Shown: piece by piece, positions 43,311 to 52,897 of the stretch
Layout of the letters: each line of letters begins with the position of its first letter
How positions within the stretch are numbered: the first letter of the stretch is position 1
Origin: Halobacteriovoraceae bacterium
GTDB taxonomy: Bacteria; Bdellovibrionota; Bacteriovoracia; Bacteriovoracales; Bacteriovoracaceae
Direction: 5' to 3'
Assembly (NCBI GenBank): GCA_002712005.1
Contig: PASP01000014.1
Span: 478,788-542,787, forward strand
Length of the DNA: 64,000 bases
The notes under the pieces: model-generated
The model's database searches: none
The model's input: the letters and a program-made list of their open reading frames with translations, nothing else
Told to the model about the DNA's origin: nothing
Translations under genes and position numbers: made by a program

Positions 43311-43832
43311 TTATTTTGCAGTAATTACAAAGTTAGCACGTCTATTTTGTGACCATGCTGATTCTGTATGACCAAAAGCGATTGGTCTTTCTTTACCAAA
43401 AGAAATCGTTGTGATTCTTGAGCTGCTTACACCCATAGATACAAGGTATTGCTTAACCGCTTGAGCTCTTCTTTCACCAAGGGCCAAGTTGTACTGAACT
43501 CCACCTCTTTCGTCGGCGTGACCTTCAATCTGTACTTCTACAGAAGGATTTTCCTTAAGAAAGTTAGCGTTAGACTCAAGAGCATCTCTTGTGCTTGAGC
43601 TTAGTGATGAACTATTGAAGTCAAAGTAAACTGTAGATAAAGTACCAGCTTTACCTGAGTCTGAGTCACCGTTTAGTTCAAGATTCATTCCATTGTTACC
43701 CATGTCCTGATCTTCAGTAGTCACTCCACTGTCATTCATCTCAGCGTTGTTTTTACTCTGAGAACCACAGCTCGTTAGTCCAAAAGTCATAAGTAGGGTT
43801 AAAATTAGTGCCGTTAATTTAATTGGGCGCAT
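43311..43832 (-). CDS. pal: Peptidoglycan-associated lipoprotein Pal (OmpA-like)
   Basis: The 173-residue protein has the signal LILTLLMTFGLTSC with the lipid-carrying Cys, a flexible acidic linker, and an OmpA-like C-terminal domain: VYFDFNSSSLS, GHADERG, YNLALGERRA and GKERPIAFGH, with the Asp and Arg that bind diaminopimelate. Pal ties the outer membrane to peptidoglycan and interacts with Tol proteins. It is first in the operon pal - DUF4398-like - CpoB-like - metallophosphatase/cytochrome. TolB is not in the window. Confidence 0.95.
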   Translation of the reverse strand: MRPIKLTALILTLLMTFGLTSCGSQSKNNAEMNDSGVTTEDQDMGNNGMNLELNGDSDSGKAGTLSTVYFDFNSSSLSSSTRDALESNANFLKENPSVEVQIEGHADERGGVQYNLALGERRAQAVKQYLVSMGVSSSRITTISFGKERPIAFGHTESAWSQNRRANFVITAK

Positions 43833-44023
43833 CTGCTTCTCCTTTAAATAGCAATATATACTATACAGTTATCATAACTCATTAATTCTATTATGGATTT
43901 GATTAAATCAATTATAAAGAAAAAAAGCCTTTGTTCAAGAAAGAGAAAACTCTACCTTCAAAAACAAACTTGTACATTTTGCCATTATGGATCATATTTT
44001 TTAGACAAACCTTTTAGGTAATT

Positions 44024-45463
44024 ATGGACGCAAAGAATTTCTTAAGAAGTATTGAACGAGAGGCGATCGTTGCTTATACCAATAAGCAAGGGGTGATCGA
44101 GTATGTGAACGCTAACTTCTGCAAGATTTCTGGTTACTCTAAGTCTGAGCTAATTGGTCAAGATCATCGAATCATTAACTCAGGGTTCCATTCCAAGGAA
44201 TTTATAAAAGAAATTTGGTCAACTATTCTCAGTGGCAATGTTTGGGTTGGGGATATTTGTAATAGGGCCAAAGATGGAAGCCTTTATTGGGTTAATACCA
44301 CTCTTTCTCCATCCATTGTTGACGGAGAAATTGTTGGCTTCTATGCGGTTCGCCACGATATAACTCGTCAAAAAGAATTAGAAGAAAAGAATAGGGAACT
44401 TACTCGTTTATCTAATGAGATTCAACAAATGGCCCACATTGGTCGTTGGAGTTATGAATTAAAGAATAAGAAGTTCACTATTTCAGCCCAGTTGAGAAGC
44501 ATATTAGAGATACCTCAAGATTTAGCAGTGTCTCCTCAAGATATTGATGAATTGATCTCTTCAGAAAATAAATTCTCTGAACTCTTTGAACTTACTTTGA
44601 GCCAAGAGATGACTCTCTATGATGTCTTTAAAATGATTTCTCTAAAAGGAGAAATCAAATGGGTAAAGGCCAATGCTTCTCTTATTAAAAATAAGAAGGG
44701 ACAAGTTCAAAAAATTGCAGGAGTTTTCTACGACATTACAGATTTAAAAGTCGCAGAAGAAAATACAGAAATAGAAAAGAGAAAATCAGTCCATGCGGCG
44801 AAGCTCGCCTCGATAGGGGAGATGACCTCTTCAATAGTTCACGAGATGAATAATCCCATAACGGTTATTCAAGGCCTTATTCGTACGGCGCTTAAGTTTG
44901 AAGACCTCGATAAAGTGCACGAGCGATTAAAGAAAATGGAAGCACCTGTAGAGCATTTAAAACGACTTGCTAAAAATCTGCGCCAATATTCTCGTGGCCA
45001 AAAGCCAGTGAGCAATAAAAGGAATTATCAGCTCGATCAATTGGTTGATGAAAGCATGGCCTTGATTCAACACCGATTAAAATATACGGCTGTGGACTGT
45101 GCTATAGAGTTAGAAGAAAATCTTGAAATCACCTGTGACTCTGAACAAATTAAGCAAGTGATCATTAATCTCTTTAATAATTCTATCGATGTGATTGAGC
45201 ATTTACGCTCACGATGGATTAAGATTGAAGGGGTAAAGAAAGATAATAAAGTTATCTTATCTTTTGTGGATAGCGGGGAAGGAATACCCAAGAAAATCAG
45301 AGATCAGATTTTTGATCCCTTTTTTACGACTAAGGACCCCCAAAAGGGAACGGGTTTAGGACTGGGAATTGTGAGAGATATTTTGAGTCAACATGGGGCT
45401 ACCATTGAAATTGACGGAGATGATCCCAATACAAAGTTTATAATGACCTTCCCTGTGAAATAA
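44024..45463 (+). CDS. Cytoplasmic PAS-domain sensor histidine kinase
   Basis: The 479-residue protein has no membrane segment. Residues about 8-120 form a PAS domain with PAC (VIEYVNANFCKISGYSKSELIG, GFYAVRHDITRQKE), and residues about 130-245 form a second PAS-like unit (GRWSYELKNK, KIAGVFYDITDL). The dimerisation H-box is SSIVHEMNNPITVIQG, with His near residue 273. HATPase motifs are NLFNNSIDVI, DSGEGIP, FFTTKDPQKGTGLGLGIV. No partner regulator lies next to it, so it is an orphan kinase. The signal is unknown. Confidence 0.92.
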   Translation: MDAKNFLRSIEREAIVAYTNKQGVIEYVNANFCKISGYSKSELIGQDHRIINSGFHSKEFIKEIWSTILSGNVWVGDICNRAKDGSLYWVNTTLSPSIVDGEIVGFYAVRHDITRQKELEEKNRELTRLSNEIQQMAHIGRWSYELKNKKFTISAQLRSILEIPQDLAVSPQDIDELISSENKFSELFELTLSQEMTLYDVFKMISLKGEIKWVKANASLIKNKKGQVQKIAGVFYDITDLKVAEENTEIEKRKSVHAAKLASIGEMTSSIVHEMNNPITVIQGLIRTALKFEDLDKVHERLKKMEAPVEHLKRLAKNLRQYSRGQKPVSNKRNYQLDQLVDESMALIQHRLKYTAVDCAIELEENLEITCDSEQIKQVIINLFNNSIDVIEHLRSRWIKIEGVKKDNKVILSFVDSGEGIPKKIRDQIFDPFFTTKDPQKGTGLGLGIVRDILSQHGATIEIDGDDPNTKFIMTFPVK

Positions 45464-45582
45464 GCCATTTTTGTCCCGACAAAATTCACATAAAAATGAC
45501 GTTTTTCCCTTATCTATGCACCTCAAGCTTTGCTATGATTCTAGCGTCAATTGACTAAATTCTTTAAAATTGGGGTTTCAAT

Positions 45583-47040
45583 TTGCGAGTACAAATCTCT
45601 TCTTTAAGAGCTCCCATGCTCTTTGTTCTTCTTATATTTTCAGTGATGACTCACGGTGCGCCTTCAGGTGTGATCCATGAATTGCTGCAAAAGGTAACTG
45701 CGAAATCTAATGCGATTAAAGCGGTTGAGAATCTTAATCTATCGAATCAACTTCTTCTCGATTCCGATCTCTTTATATTCGAGCCTACTGCCTTCATTAG
45801 AGGAAGTTACTCAAATCAAGATATCGTTCCGACTTCTCCTTTTACACCGAGTAATACCAAGGTTAAAGAATATGAGCTTGGTGTTAGTAAATTATGGAGT
45901 GCGGGGATACAGTCAGACTTAAGCTATCTCTATCAAGATAGTGCTACTATCTTTCCTGCTCGGGCCAACTTTGTTTATCAAGCACCCACCTTGCAACTTA
46001 CTTTGACGACGAGTATCTTCCAGGATTTGGTCAATCATCGTTATCGCCACCTGATGAAAAATCAAAGGCTCTCTAAGAAAGCGGGAGAGTTAAATACTAA
46101 AATAGATAAAAAAGCTGTGATCGTGCAATCGTTATTGGATTTCTCAGCTCTTTTAGAACAGAGTCAGTCTCTTTCATTGCAAAAAGATATTTGTAAACAA
46201 ACACGTACTCAGGCCAGTCATCTCGAACGAAAGAGAAAGAGAAGATCTGTATCAGAAAGAGAGTACTTATTGGGAATGAAGGAGCTGACCAATTGTTTGG
46301 CCACGATCGATAATCTCGATAAAAATTTAACAGAGGCCAAGGAAAATTTTGAAGCCACTTATAATTTATCTTTTGATGAGTTCAAAGGGGTTGATACTGA
46401 CGAGCTTTTTAAAGAAGCTGAGAAACTTTATCTTTCAAGTCACGCTAAAGCTCAAGATGTAGATCTAAAAAATCAAGATGAAATCAAAAGTTTAGAAATT
46501 CAAATCGACGCTCTAGAATCCAAACAAGCTCAGCTCGATGCGGAGACTAAAACGAATTTGGCCTTAGAAGTTCGCTCTGGCCTATCCGGAATCGGTAATA
46601 GCTTCTCCGACGCTAACTCAGATGTTACAGAAATGGATTATCCCTTTGTCTATTTTGGACTTCGTCTAGATTTACCTCTTAAGGATCGCACTGCACTCGC
46701 TCAGGCCGGTGCCAATCGATATCAGATCAAGGCCAATCGCTATCAGAAAGATCAGTTAGAAAAACAGAAATACTTTCGCTTCAAGACGTTAGAGAAAACT
46801 TTGGCAAAAGATTTCGATATTTATGAAAAATATAAGAAGACCGTTTCTCTTTCTCGCGCGGTTATAAAAGAGGGGAGAAGAGACTTTGCCAATGGTCGTC
46901 TCGACTTTAATTCTTTAACGGAATTTAATAAGAGTTTGATTCAAGATCAAAAGACTCTCTCCACCCACCGTATTTCTCTCATTGTCCGTGTCGTCGAATA
47001 TCTCGACTTTTATCAATTCTTTGATCATTACCTTAAGTAG
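45583..47040 (+). CDS. TolC-family outer-membrane efflux protein
   Basis: The 485-residue protein starts at a TTG, with a signal peptide (LFVLLIFSVMTHG/APSG). It shows two outer-membrane efflux protein (OEP) repeats separated by long helical hairpins, e.g. ELGVSKLWSAGIQSDLSY, LQLTLTTSIFQDL and VYFGLRLDLPLKDRTALAQAGANR. TolC-type trimers make the outer-membrane duct for pumps. It lies eight bases before the RND gene, so they act together. There is no adaptor (HlyD/MFP) gene between them. Confidence 0.88.
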   Translation: MRVQISSLRAPMLFVLLIFSVMTHGAPSGVIHELLQKVTAKSNAIKAVENLNLSNQLLLDSDLFIFEPTAFIRGSYSNQDIVPTSPFTPSNTKVKEYELGVSKLWSAGIQSDLSYLYQDSATIFPARANFVYQAPTLQLTLTTSIFQDLVNHRYRHLMKNQRLSKKAGELNTKIDKKAVIVQSLLDFSALLEQSQSLSLQKDICKQTRTQASHLERKRKRRSVSEREYLLGMKELTNCLATIDNLDKNLTEAKENFEATYNLSFDEFKGVDTDELFKEAEKLYLSSHAKAQDVDLKNQDEIKSLEIQIDALESKQAQLDAETKTNLALEVRSGLSGIGNSFSDANSDVTEMDYPFVYFGLRLDLPLKDRTALAQAGANRYQIKANRYQKDQLEKQKYFRFKTLEKTLAKDFDIYEKYKKTVSLSRAVIKEGRRDFANGRLDFNSLTEFNKSLIQDQKTLSTHRISLIVRVVEYLDFYQFFDHYLK

Positions 47041-47048
47041 GTTTCTTT

Positions 47049-50000
47049 ATGAAGTTTCTTGAATTTCTCCAAAAAAATAAACTCTTTGTTCACTACCTTA
47101 CAGTGATAACGATTATTGTGGGTGCTTTCGTTATGTATAATATGCAACGAGAGGCAAGACCCAATGTGGACTTCAATAGAGTTGCTGTTTCCGTCGCTTA
47201 TCCAGGAGCTTCTCCTAATGATATTGAAGAACTCGTAATTGATCCTATTGAAGAGAAAATTGCGGAAGTTGATGGCATCGAAGAATACCGCTCTGTTAGT
47301 TATGTGGGCGCCGGCTCTATTTCAGTCGTTATTGACGATACTTATCCCAATCCAACGGAAATTATCGATGAATTGAGAAGAAAGATCTCTGAAGTAAATG
47401 ATCTTCCCCAAGAAGTGGATGATCCTATGGTGACTGAAATAAAGGCGATAAATATCCCTGTTCTCAATATTGCGATGTATGGAGATGTCAGTGCTTTCGA
47501 TTTCAAAATGGAGGCTGAAAAGTTCAAAGACTTCTTGCAGTTGCAAGAGGGGGTGCAGAGTGTGGACTATTCAGGAATTGGCGATCTTCAAATTAAGATA
47601 AAGGCTGATCCTAAGAAATTAGATCGCTTTGATATTACTTTGGGGGAAGTGCTAGAGAAACTTTCCACATGGGCAAAACAAAAGCCAGGTGGTCTTTTTG
47701 AAAATAATAATCATGTGGCCAACTTAACGATTGGCTACGACTTCAATGAAATTGAAAAATTACAAAATTTTGTTATTCGCTCAAATGATTACGGTCAAAA
47801 AGTTCTTCTCAAAGATATTGCTGAAATTAAATTTGAATTAGAAAGACAACAGACAGGCTCCGTCTTTGGTCATGAAGATGCCGTCCTCTTTACGGCAGTA
47901 AAGAAACCATTTGATGACTCTATTCGTGTGGTCGATGGTCTCGTCGCTGCCATTACTAAGTATCAAGGGGGATTGGCCAAAGGTCTAAAACTAAAAATGT
48001 ATGAAGATCAATCGAAGAGGATTCGCGATAAATTAAAAATTGTGATCTCCAATGCTGTTTCCGGTCTTATTTTAGTACTGGTTATTCTTCTTATATTCTT
48101 AGATTGGCGCTCAGCGATTGTGACCTCGGTCGGTATTCCGGTTGCAGTCCTAGGTGGTGTTGCCCTCGTTTTCTTCTTAGGAAATACCATGAACTCCCTA
48201 GTGGTGGTGGGGATTATTATCGTTCTGGGTATGCTTGTCGACGATGCTATTGTGGTTTGTGAAAATATCTATAGTTATATCGAAAAGGGCTGGCATCCGA
48301 TTAAAGCCTCCATTAAAGGAACCTCTGAAATCGCTCTTCCTGTTTTGGCCTCTGTTTTAACTACGGTCTTTGCCTTTTTACCGATTGCCTTTATGAAGGA
48401 AATTATAGGGCAATTTCTAAGAGTTATTCCCATTACCGTAATTGCTATGCTTGTGGTTTCCCTTCTGGAAGCGATTCTCATTCTTCCAATTCACGCCGAA
48501 GAAATCATGAAGCCAAAGAAAGAAAAGAAAAAGCACTTCTTTGATCGCTTTGAAAAGGCCTATGCCAAGTATTTAAAGTGGAGTATTTCAAAGCGTTGGA
48601 TTCTTCTCGCAGGACTTACCGTTTTCTTTGGATTTTCATTAGTACAGGGAAAGAAAATCTTTGAAAGATTCTCTCTTTTTCCAGCTGAAGGGCTTAATGG
48701 ACTTAGTGTAAGACTTGAACTTCCTAAGAATACGCCGCTTTATAAGACAAAGAAGCAGGCTAAAGTTCTATCTTCTCGTCTTGAGGAAGTATCGGAAGGT
48801 ACCTTTGATAATATCTATACCAATCTCGGACAAGTTACTACGGGAGGAAATGCAGGTTCTCGCCAGTTTGGAGCCCACTTGGGAATGGTGAATGTATCAT
48901 TTACCTCCGATCCTGATTTCATTTATAAAGAAAAGAGAATTGTCGCCAATATCAATAAGGTCGTAAAAGAATTCCAAGAGGAAACAGGATTGAAGGTGAG
49001 TATGACCATTGACCGACCAGGTCCACCGATTGGTAAGCCCATTCAATTCCAGATCACAGCGAGAGATTTCGAATTTGGCTCAAAAATAGTTGATGAAATC
49101 AAAGATGAGCTCTCTAAAATTGAAGGAGTCCACTCTCTTATTACCGATCTTGATGGGGATAATGTCCGTTATCGCGTCGAAGGGGATAATGAATTGGCCG
49201 TATCAGAAGGAGTCGAGCCTGCCGCTATTTCCCGTACTATCTTCGCTTCTTCAACAGGAGTTATCGGTGAAGAAATCTTAAAGAATAATGAAAAAGTTGA
49301 ATTACTTTTGACGCTTCAAGATGCTGGAGATAGTCCGATCGATAATATTGCTGATCTCAAAGTGAGAAATAATAATGGTCAAGCTGTTCCGCTTCGCACT
49401 TTTGTTAAGATTATAAAAGAGAACGGACCATCTTCTATTCAACGTTTCAATGGGATTAGAACCATCACTCTCTTTGGAGAAGTGCACGATGATGTCATTA
49501 CCGGTAAAGAGGCTAACGCAAGAATAGAGCCTTTTATAGCGGAACTAAAGAAGAAGTATCAAAACCTTCGTATTCAAGTTGGAGGTGGTGAGAAAGATAG
49601 AATGAATGCGGTGAGCGATACGATGAGACTCTATCTCTTAGCGATTGTTCTTATCTTTATGGTTATCTCCCTTACTTTTCAATCTGTGATCTATCCTTTT
49701 CTTGTTTTAACCGCCGTTCCCATGGGACTCAGTGGAGTGGTTTGGTCTCTTGTCCTTCATGGAAAGAGTTTGAGTATTATGGGGATTATCGGAATTGTGG
49801 GACTTTCTGGGGTTGTGGTGAATGTATCCATTATCTTTCTTAAATTCATTCAAGATAATTTAAAGGCAGGTAAAGGGTTTGAAGAGTCGATTATGGAAGC
49901 TGGTGTTACAAGGTTAAGACCGATTACGATGACGACTTTGTCGACTTTAATTGGGCTACTACCTACGATTTATGGAGTAGGGGGAATTGATACCTTCGTG

Positions 50001-50159
50001 CAACCGATTGCCCTCGTTTTAGGTTGGGGACTCTTTGTCGCAACCACACTTACCATTTTCTTCTTGCCTGCGATTATGAGCTTCTTCGGCTTCCTTGCCA
50101 ATATCGAAGAAAAACACCTTGAAGAAGAGAGAATTATCGAAGAAGGATTAGACGCTTAA
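47049..50159 (+). CDS. RND efflux pump inner-membrane protein (AcrB/HAE1-like)
   Basis: The 1036-residue protein has the RND pattern: 12 membrane segments and two large periplasmic loops, with AYPGASPNDIEELVIDPIEEKI near the start, GMLVDDAIVVCENIY in the membrane and the later GVVVNVSIIFLKF. The proton-relay Asp pair region is in GMLVDDAIVV. It exports toxic compounds or metals by proton antiport. The substrate class is unknown; motifs for heavy-metal RND are not evident. It is coupled to the TolC-like gene. Its 3' end overlaps the convergent kinase gene by 12 bases. Confidence 0.93.
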   Translation: MKFLEFLQKNKLFVHYLTVITIIVGAFVMYNMQREARPNVDFNRVAVSVAYPGASPNDIEELVIDPIEEKIAEVDGIEEYRSVSYVGAGSISVVIDDTYPNPTEIIDELRRKISEVNDLPQEVDDPMVTEIKAINIPVLNIAMYGDVSAFDFKMEAEKFKDFLQLQEGVQSVDYSGIGDLQIKIKADPKKLDRFDITLGEVLEKLSTWAKQKPGGLFENNNHVANLTIGYDFNEIEKLQNFVIRSNDYGQKVLLKDIAEIKFELERQQTGSVFGHEDAVLFTAVKKPFDDSIRVVDGLVAAITKYQGGLAKGLKLKMYEDQSKRIRDKLKIVISNAVSGLILVLVILLIFLDWRSAIVTSVGIPVAVLGGVALVFFLGNTMNSLVVVGIIIVLGMLVDDAIVVCENIYSYIEKGWHPIKASIKGTSEIALPVLASVLTTVFAFLPIAFMKEIIGQFLRVIPITVIAMLVVSLLEAILILPIHAEEIMKPKKEKKKHFFDRFEKAYAKYLKWSISKRWILLAGLTVFFGFSLVQGKKIFERFSLFPAEGLNGLSVRLELPKNTPLYKTKKQAKVLSSRLEEVSEGTFDNIYTNLGQVTTGGNAGSRQFGAHLGMVNVSFTSDPDFIYKEKRIVANINKVVKEFQEETGLKVSMTIDRPGPPIGKPIQFQITARDFEFGSKIVDEIKDELSKIEGVHSLITDLDGDNVRYRVEGDNELAVSEGVEPAAISRTIFASSTGVIGEEILKNNEKVELLLTLQDAGDSPIDNIADLKVRNNNGQAVPLRTFVKIIKENGPSSIQRFNGIRTITLFGEVHDDVITGKEANARIEPFIAELKKKYQNLRIQVGGGEKDRMNAVSDTMRLYLLAIVLIFMVISLTFQSVIYPFLVLTAVPMGLSGVVWSLVLHGKSLSIMGIIGIVGLSGVVVNVSIIFLKFIQDNLKAGKGFEESIMEAGVTRLRPITMTTLSTLIGLLPTIYGVGGIDTFVQPIALVLGWGLFVATTLTIFFLPAIMSFFGFLANIEEKHLEEERIIEEGLDA

Positions 50160-51647
50160 ATTCTTTGAGGGCAGGATCATATTGACCTGTCCTCCTAAAA
50201 TTTTATGATCATTTGATTCTCTATTTTTCGCATAGAATTCACCATGATAGAGCTCTACAATTTTCTTCATAATCACAGAGCCTAGTCCAATACTTATTTT
50301 CTTTGTCGATCCTCCAGAAGATCCTGCGTAAGAGCGATTCTCGCGAGAAAACTTCTTCATACCAAAGGATTCGAGGTTGCTAGGATGAAAACCAACCCAA
50401 TCGTCATTGATCGTTATCTTCAGGTTCTGATCAATCTTTTCGATCTCTACATGGACATTTAATCGAGCAAAACTAAAAGCATTATCGAGAACATTTCTAA
50501 AGAGTCTTACGGCCAAGACCTCATCCATTTGCAGTTTAAGACTTAAGTCTTGGGGAGCATGGAAATGAAATTGGATATCAGGATATTGGCGTTTTATATT
50601 GTGGGCCGTCGTTTGAATGATATCTTCCAGATCAATCTCAACATCATTTTGACGATAGCTAGGCTCTTCAATTTTTCCTAAAAAAAGAAGATCATCTACA
50701 AGACGAGTCATATATTCAATCTCCGTCTGACAGGTATCAAAGATATCGGCTTTCTTCTGCGCAGTGAGTTTGTCTTCTTTAGTTTGAACAATCTCTATAA
50801 AGTTGCGAACCGAGGCAAGAGGGGTTCGAATATCGTGGGCCAATTCTCCGAGAAGCACTCTTCTTGTACTTTCGGCAAATCGTAGTTTTCCTACAAGTTG
50901 TTCTATTTCATCGGCCATCACATTAAAGTTCTGCATGGCCAAACCAAATTCATCATTACTCTCTATAGGCATACGGGATTGAAGATCACCTTTTCTGATA
51001 TTATTTAATACCGTTTCGATTTCTTCCGTTCTCTTTCTAAAGTGCCTATAGATGAGAAAAATAGTGAGAAGTACACCTAGACCTACTCCAATGATTTCAA
51101 TAATCACAATACGAGTTAGGATTTGGGTTCTTCTAGGATCAGGAGGATCTCCAATATAGGTTTCCACGATGAGCTCTTGAGTAGGATTTCCTTTTAGCTG
51201 GACTCTCTTCGTTTTAAAGGGGTGATCCCTAAGAGCATCATGTTCTCTAGGGGGTCTCATAGGTCCTGGTGGATGATGACCAGGAGGTGGAGGAGGATGG
51301 TGACCAAATTCATGAGGAGGCTTTATTCCCATGCGATGAAAGTCTTTGGCCACAGGGGCGGTCGAAGTGAGTAGTGCGCCTCTATTATCGAGAAGAATAA
51401 TATTTCGATTTCTTCTTTTGATAATACGGTTCTTTTGCATGAGCTGAATGGTTTTCATTCGTGCTTCAGGTTGTACGGCCTCGATAATTTCGATGATGTC
51501 ACTGGTTTCATAGTGGCGATGATATTTCTGGCGTTCCGCTTGAATCACAAGTTGATTGGTATAAAAAGCGATAATAAAGCCTGCTGTACAAATGAAGAAA
51601 CCAAGGATCAAATACCGGCGGAATAATTTTGATTTAATAATATTCAT
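50148..51647 (-). CDS. Membrane sensor histidine kinase with a His/Pro-rich periplasmic loop
   Basis: The 499-residue protein has membrane segments at about residues 10-30 and 178-200. The periplasmic region between them contains a stretch very rich in His and Pro (HHPPPPPGHHPPGPMRPP), a possible metal-binding element. A HAMP domain (RKRTEEIETVLNNIRKGD) and an H-box ELAHDIRTPLASVRNF (His near residue 268) follow, then the HATPase domain with NVLDNAFSFA and GLGSVIMKKIV. It overlaps the response regulator by four bases. It faces the RND genes and could control them. Confidence 0.92.
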   Translation of the reverse strand: MNIIKSKLFRRYLILGFFICTAGFIIAFYTNQLVIQAERQKYHRHYETSDIIEIIEAVQPEARMKTIQLMQKNRIIKRRNRNIILLDNRGALLTSTAPVAKDFHRMGIKPPHEFGHHPPPPPGHHPPGPMRPPREHDALRDHPFKTKRVQLKGNPTQELIVETYIGDPPDPRRTQILTRIVIIEIIGVGLGVLLTIFLIYRHFRKRTEEIETVLNNIRKGDLQSRMPIESNDEFGLAMQNFNVMADEIEQLVGKLRFAESTRRVLLGELAHDIRTPLASVRNFIEIVQTKEDKLTAQKKADIFDTCQTEIEYMTRLVDDLLFLGKIEEPSYRQNDVEIDLEDIIQTTAHNIKRQYPDIQFHFHAPQDLSLKLQMDEVLAVRLFRNVLDNAFSFARLNVHVEIEKIDQNLKITINDDWVGFHPSNLESFGMKKFSRENRSYAGSSGGSTKKISIGLGSVIMKKIVELYHGEFYAKNRESNDHKILGGQVNMILPSKNLSV

Positions 51648-52315
51648 ACTGTAACAAGCCTATAGCCGATTCCGTATTCGGAAGCGATTTGAATGGTGGA
51701 TACATTGGCCTTTCTTAATTTGGAGCGAATATGGCTAATGTGGGAATCAATAGTTCGGTCACTGATATCTAGATCGTGACCAGCTTTTTCAATAATGGTT
51801 TCTCGACTAATAACAGCGCCTTCTCTTTCACCCATGATTTTTAAAATTTCAAACTCACGGCGATTAAACTTTATAGGCTCTCCTTTATAAGTCACAACTC
51901 TTTCTTCTAGAGAAAGAATAAGCTCATCAATTTTAATTTGTTGGCCAACACCTTTGGCCCCTTTCACTTGAACCATGATGCGGGCAAGAAGTTCACGATT
52001 ACTAAAAGGTTTTCTCACATAATCATTTGCTCCATGAGTGAGACCTTCAACAACAGAGTCTTCGTCTGCTTGAGCAGTAAGGATGATGATAGAGAGAGAG
52101 GATCCCTTTTGGCGTAAGGATTTACAGAAGTCCATGCCACTTCCATCGGGAAGCCCAAGATCTAGAATGACGAGATCAAATTGGTTTTCTTCTTCAAAAG
52201 CACGAGCTTCTGATAGTTTCTTGGCCCAAGTAACCTCAAAATTTTCTAGCTCTAAAAAAAGCTGAAGCCCATCTCCCAATATGGGGTCATCCTCAACTAA
52301 TAAAATCTTCTTCAT
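51644..52315 (-). CDS. OmpR-family response regulator
   Basis: The 223-residue protein has a receiver domain (VEDDPILGDGL, phosphoacceptor Asp52 in VILDLGLPDGSG, Lys in VRKPFSNREL) and a winged-helix output domain (FNRREFEILKIMGEREG, RTIDSHISHIRSKL). It is first in the pair, overlapping the kinase start by four bases (ATGA), so they form one two-component system. It probably regulates nearby envelope or efflux genes; the sites are not known. Confidence 0.94.
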   Translation of the reverse strand: MKKILLVEDDPILGDGLQLFLELENFEVTWAKKLSEARAFEEENQFDLVILDLGLPDGSGMDFCKSLRQKGSSLSIIILTAQADEDSVVEGLTHGANDYVRKPFSNRELLARIMVQVKGAKGVGQQIKIDELILSLEERVVTYKGEPIKFNRREFEILKIMGEREGAVISRETIIEKAGHDLDISDRTIDSHISHIRSKLRKANVSTIQIASEYGIGYRLVTV

Positions 52316-52380
52316 TTCCTATCCTTATTTAGCTTTTATTTTATCATATCTACGTATTGTTGAAAGATTATGGAAGAAGG

Positions 52381-52409
52381 CCCCCACCTGCTAGGAAGGA
52401 CAGGTGGGG
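52381..52409 (-). terminator. GC-rich hairpin between the small secreted gene and the regulator gene
   Basis: CCCCACCTG (52382-52390) pairs perfectly with CAGGTGGGG (52401-52409). On the minus strand it is followed by a pyrimidine-rich stretch rather than a pure U run, so it may be a terminator or an attenuator before the two-component genes. Confidence 0.55.
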
Positions 52410-52440
52410 ACCGGGGGAGTTTACAGAGCAATCTGATTGT

Positions 52441-52671
52441 TTAGGGATTCGGGGTGAAAATATGTTGAAGTGCAGGTGCTCTGGTATGGGATATTGACGG
52501 CGAATATGAAGTAGCGCTCTGGATAGGTGGCCTACGTTCCACTCTCTCAAAAATAGGTTCGGCCTTGACACGGGAGTTATGTGTATATCCAGAACCGCTA
52601 CTCATGACCAATGCCGCTAAGAAAGTCATTGTGAAAACTGCCGTAATGAATGGGGAAGCTTTAAAGTTCAT
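52441..52671 (-). CDS. Small exported or membrane-anchored protein of unknown function
   Basis: The 76-codon frame begins at ATG 52671 with GGAG six bases upstream. It has one N-terminal hydrophobic segment (FITAVFTMTFLAALVM) likely to be a signal peptide or anchor, then a Ser/Pro/Arg-rich tail without cysteines. It lies 125 bases upstream of the response-regulator gene with a strong hairpin between them. No family recognised. Confidence rests on the ribosome-binding site and the signal-like start. Confidence 0.5.
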   Translation of the reverse strand: MNFKASPFITAVFTMTFLAALVMSSGSGYTHNSRVKAEPIFERVERRPPIQSATSYSPSISHTRAPALQHIFTPNP

Positions 52672-52897
52672 TTACGTCTCCGTGTTTTCTGATTCCTTAA
52701 TTGGTCTCATGCTTTTGCTTAAAACTATTATGGATAGGAAATGTTGCTCAAATATGGAAGAAAGTGAGTTTTTGAGAACGTGTTTTTGATGACTTAGCTT
52801 CGGTTAAAGTAAAAACTACTAGGTAAGCCCCATGGAAAACGATTCTATGCTAAATCTTGCCAAGCTAAAAATCGTTACTAAACGAAGGGGAAAAATC

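Noticed and set aside
52368..52571. Minus-strand frame overlapping the small exported gene
   Set aside because: It overlaps the better supported frame 52441-52671 and the hairpin, and has no ribosome-binding site.
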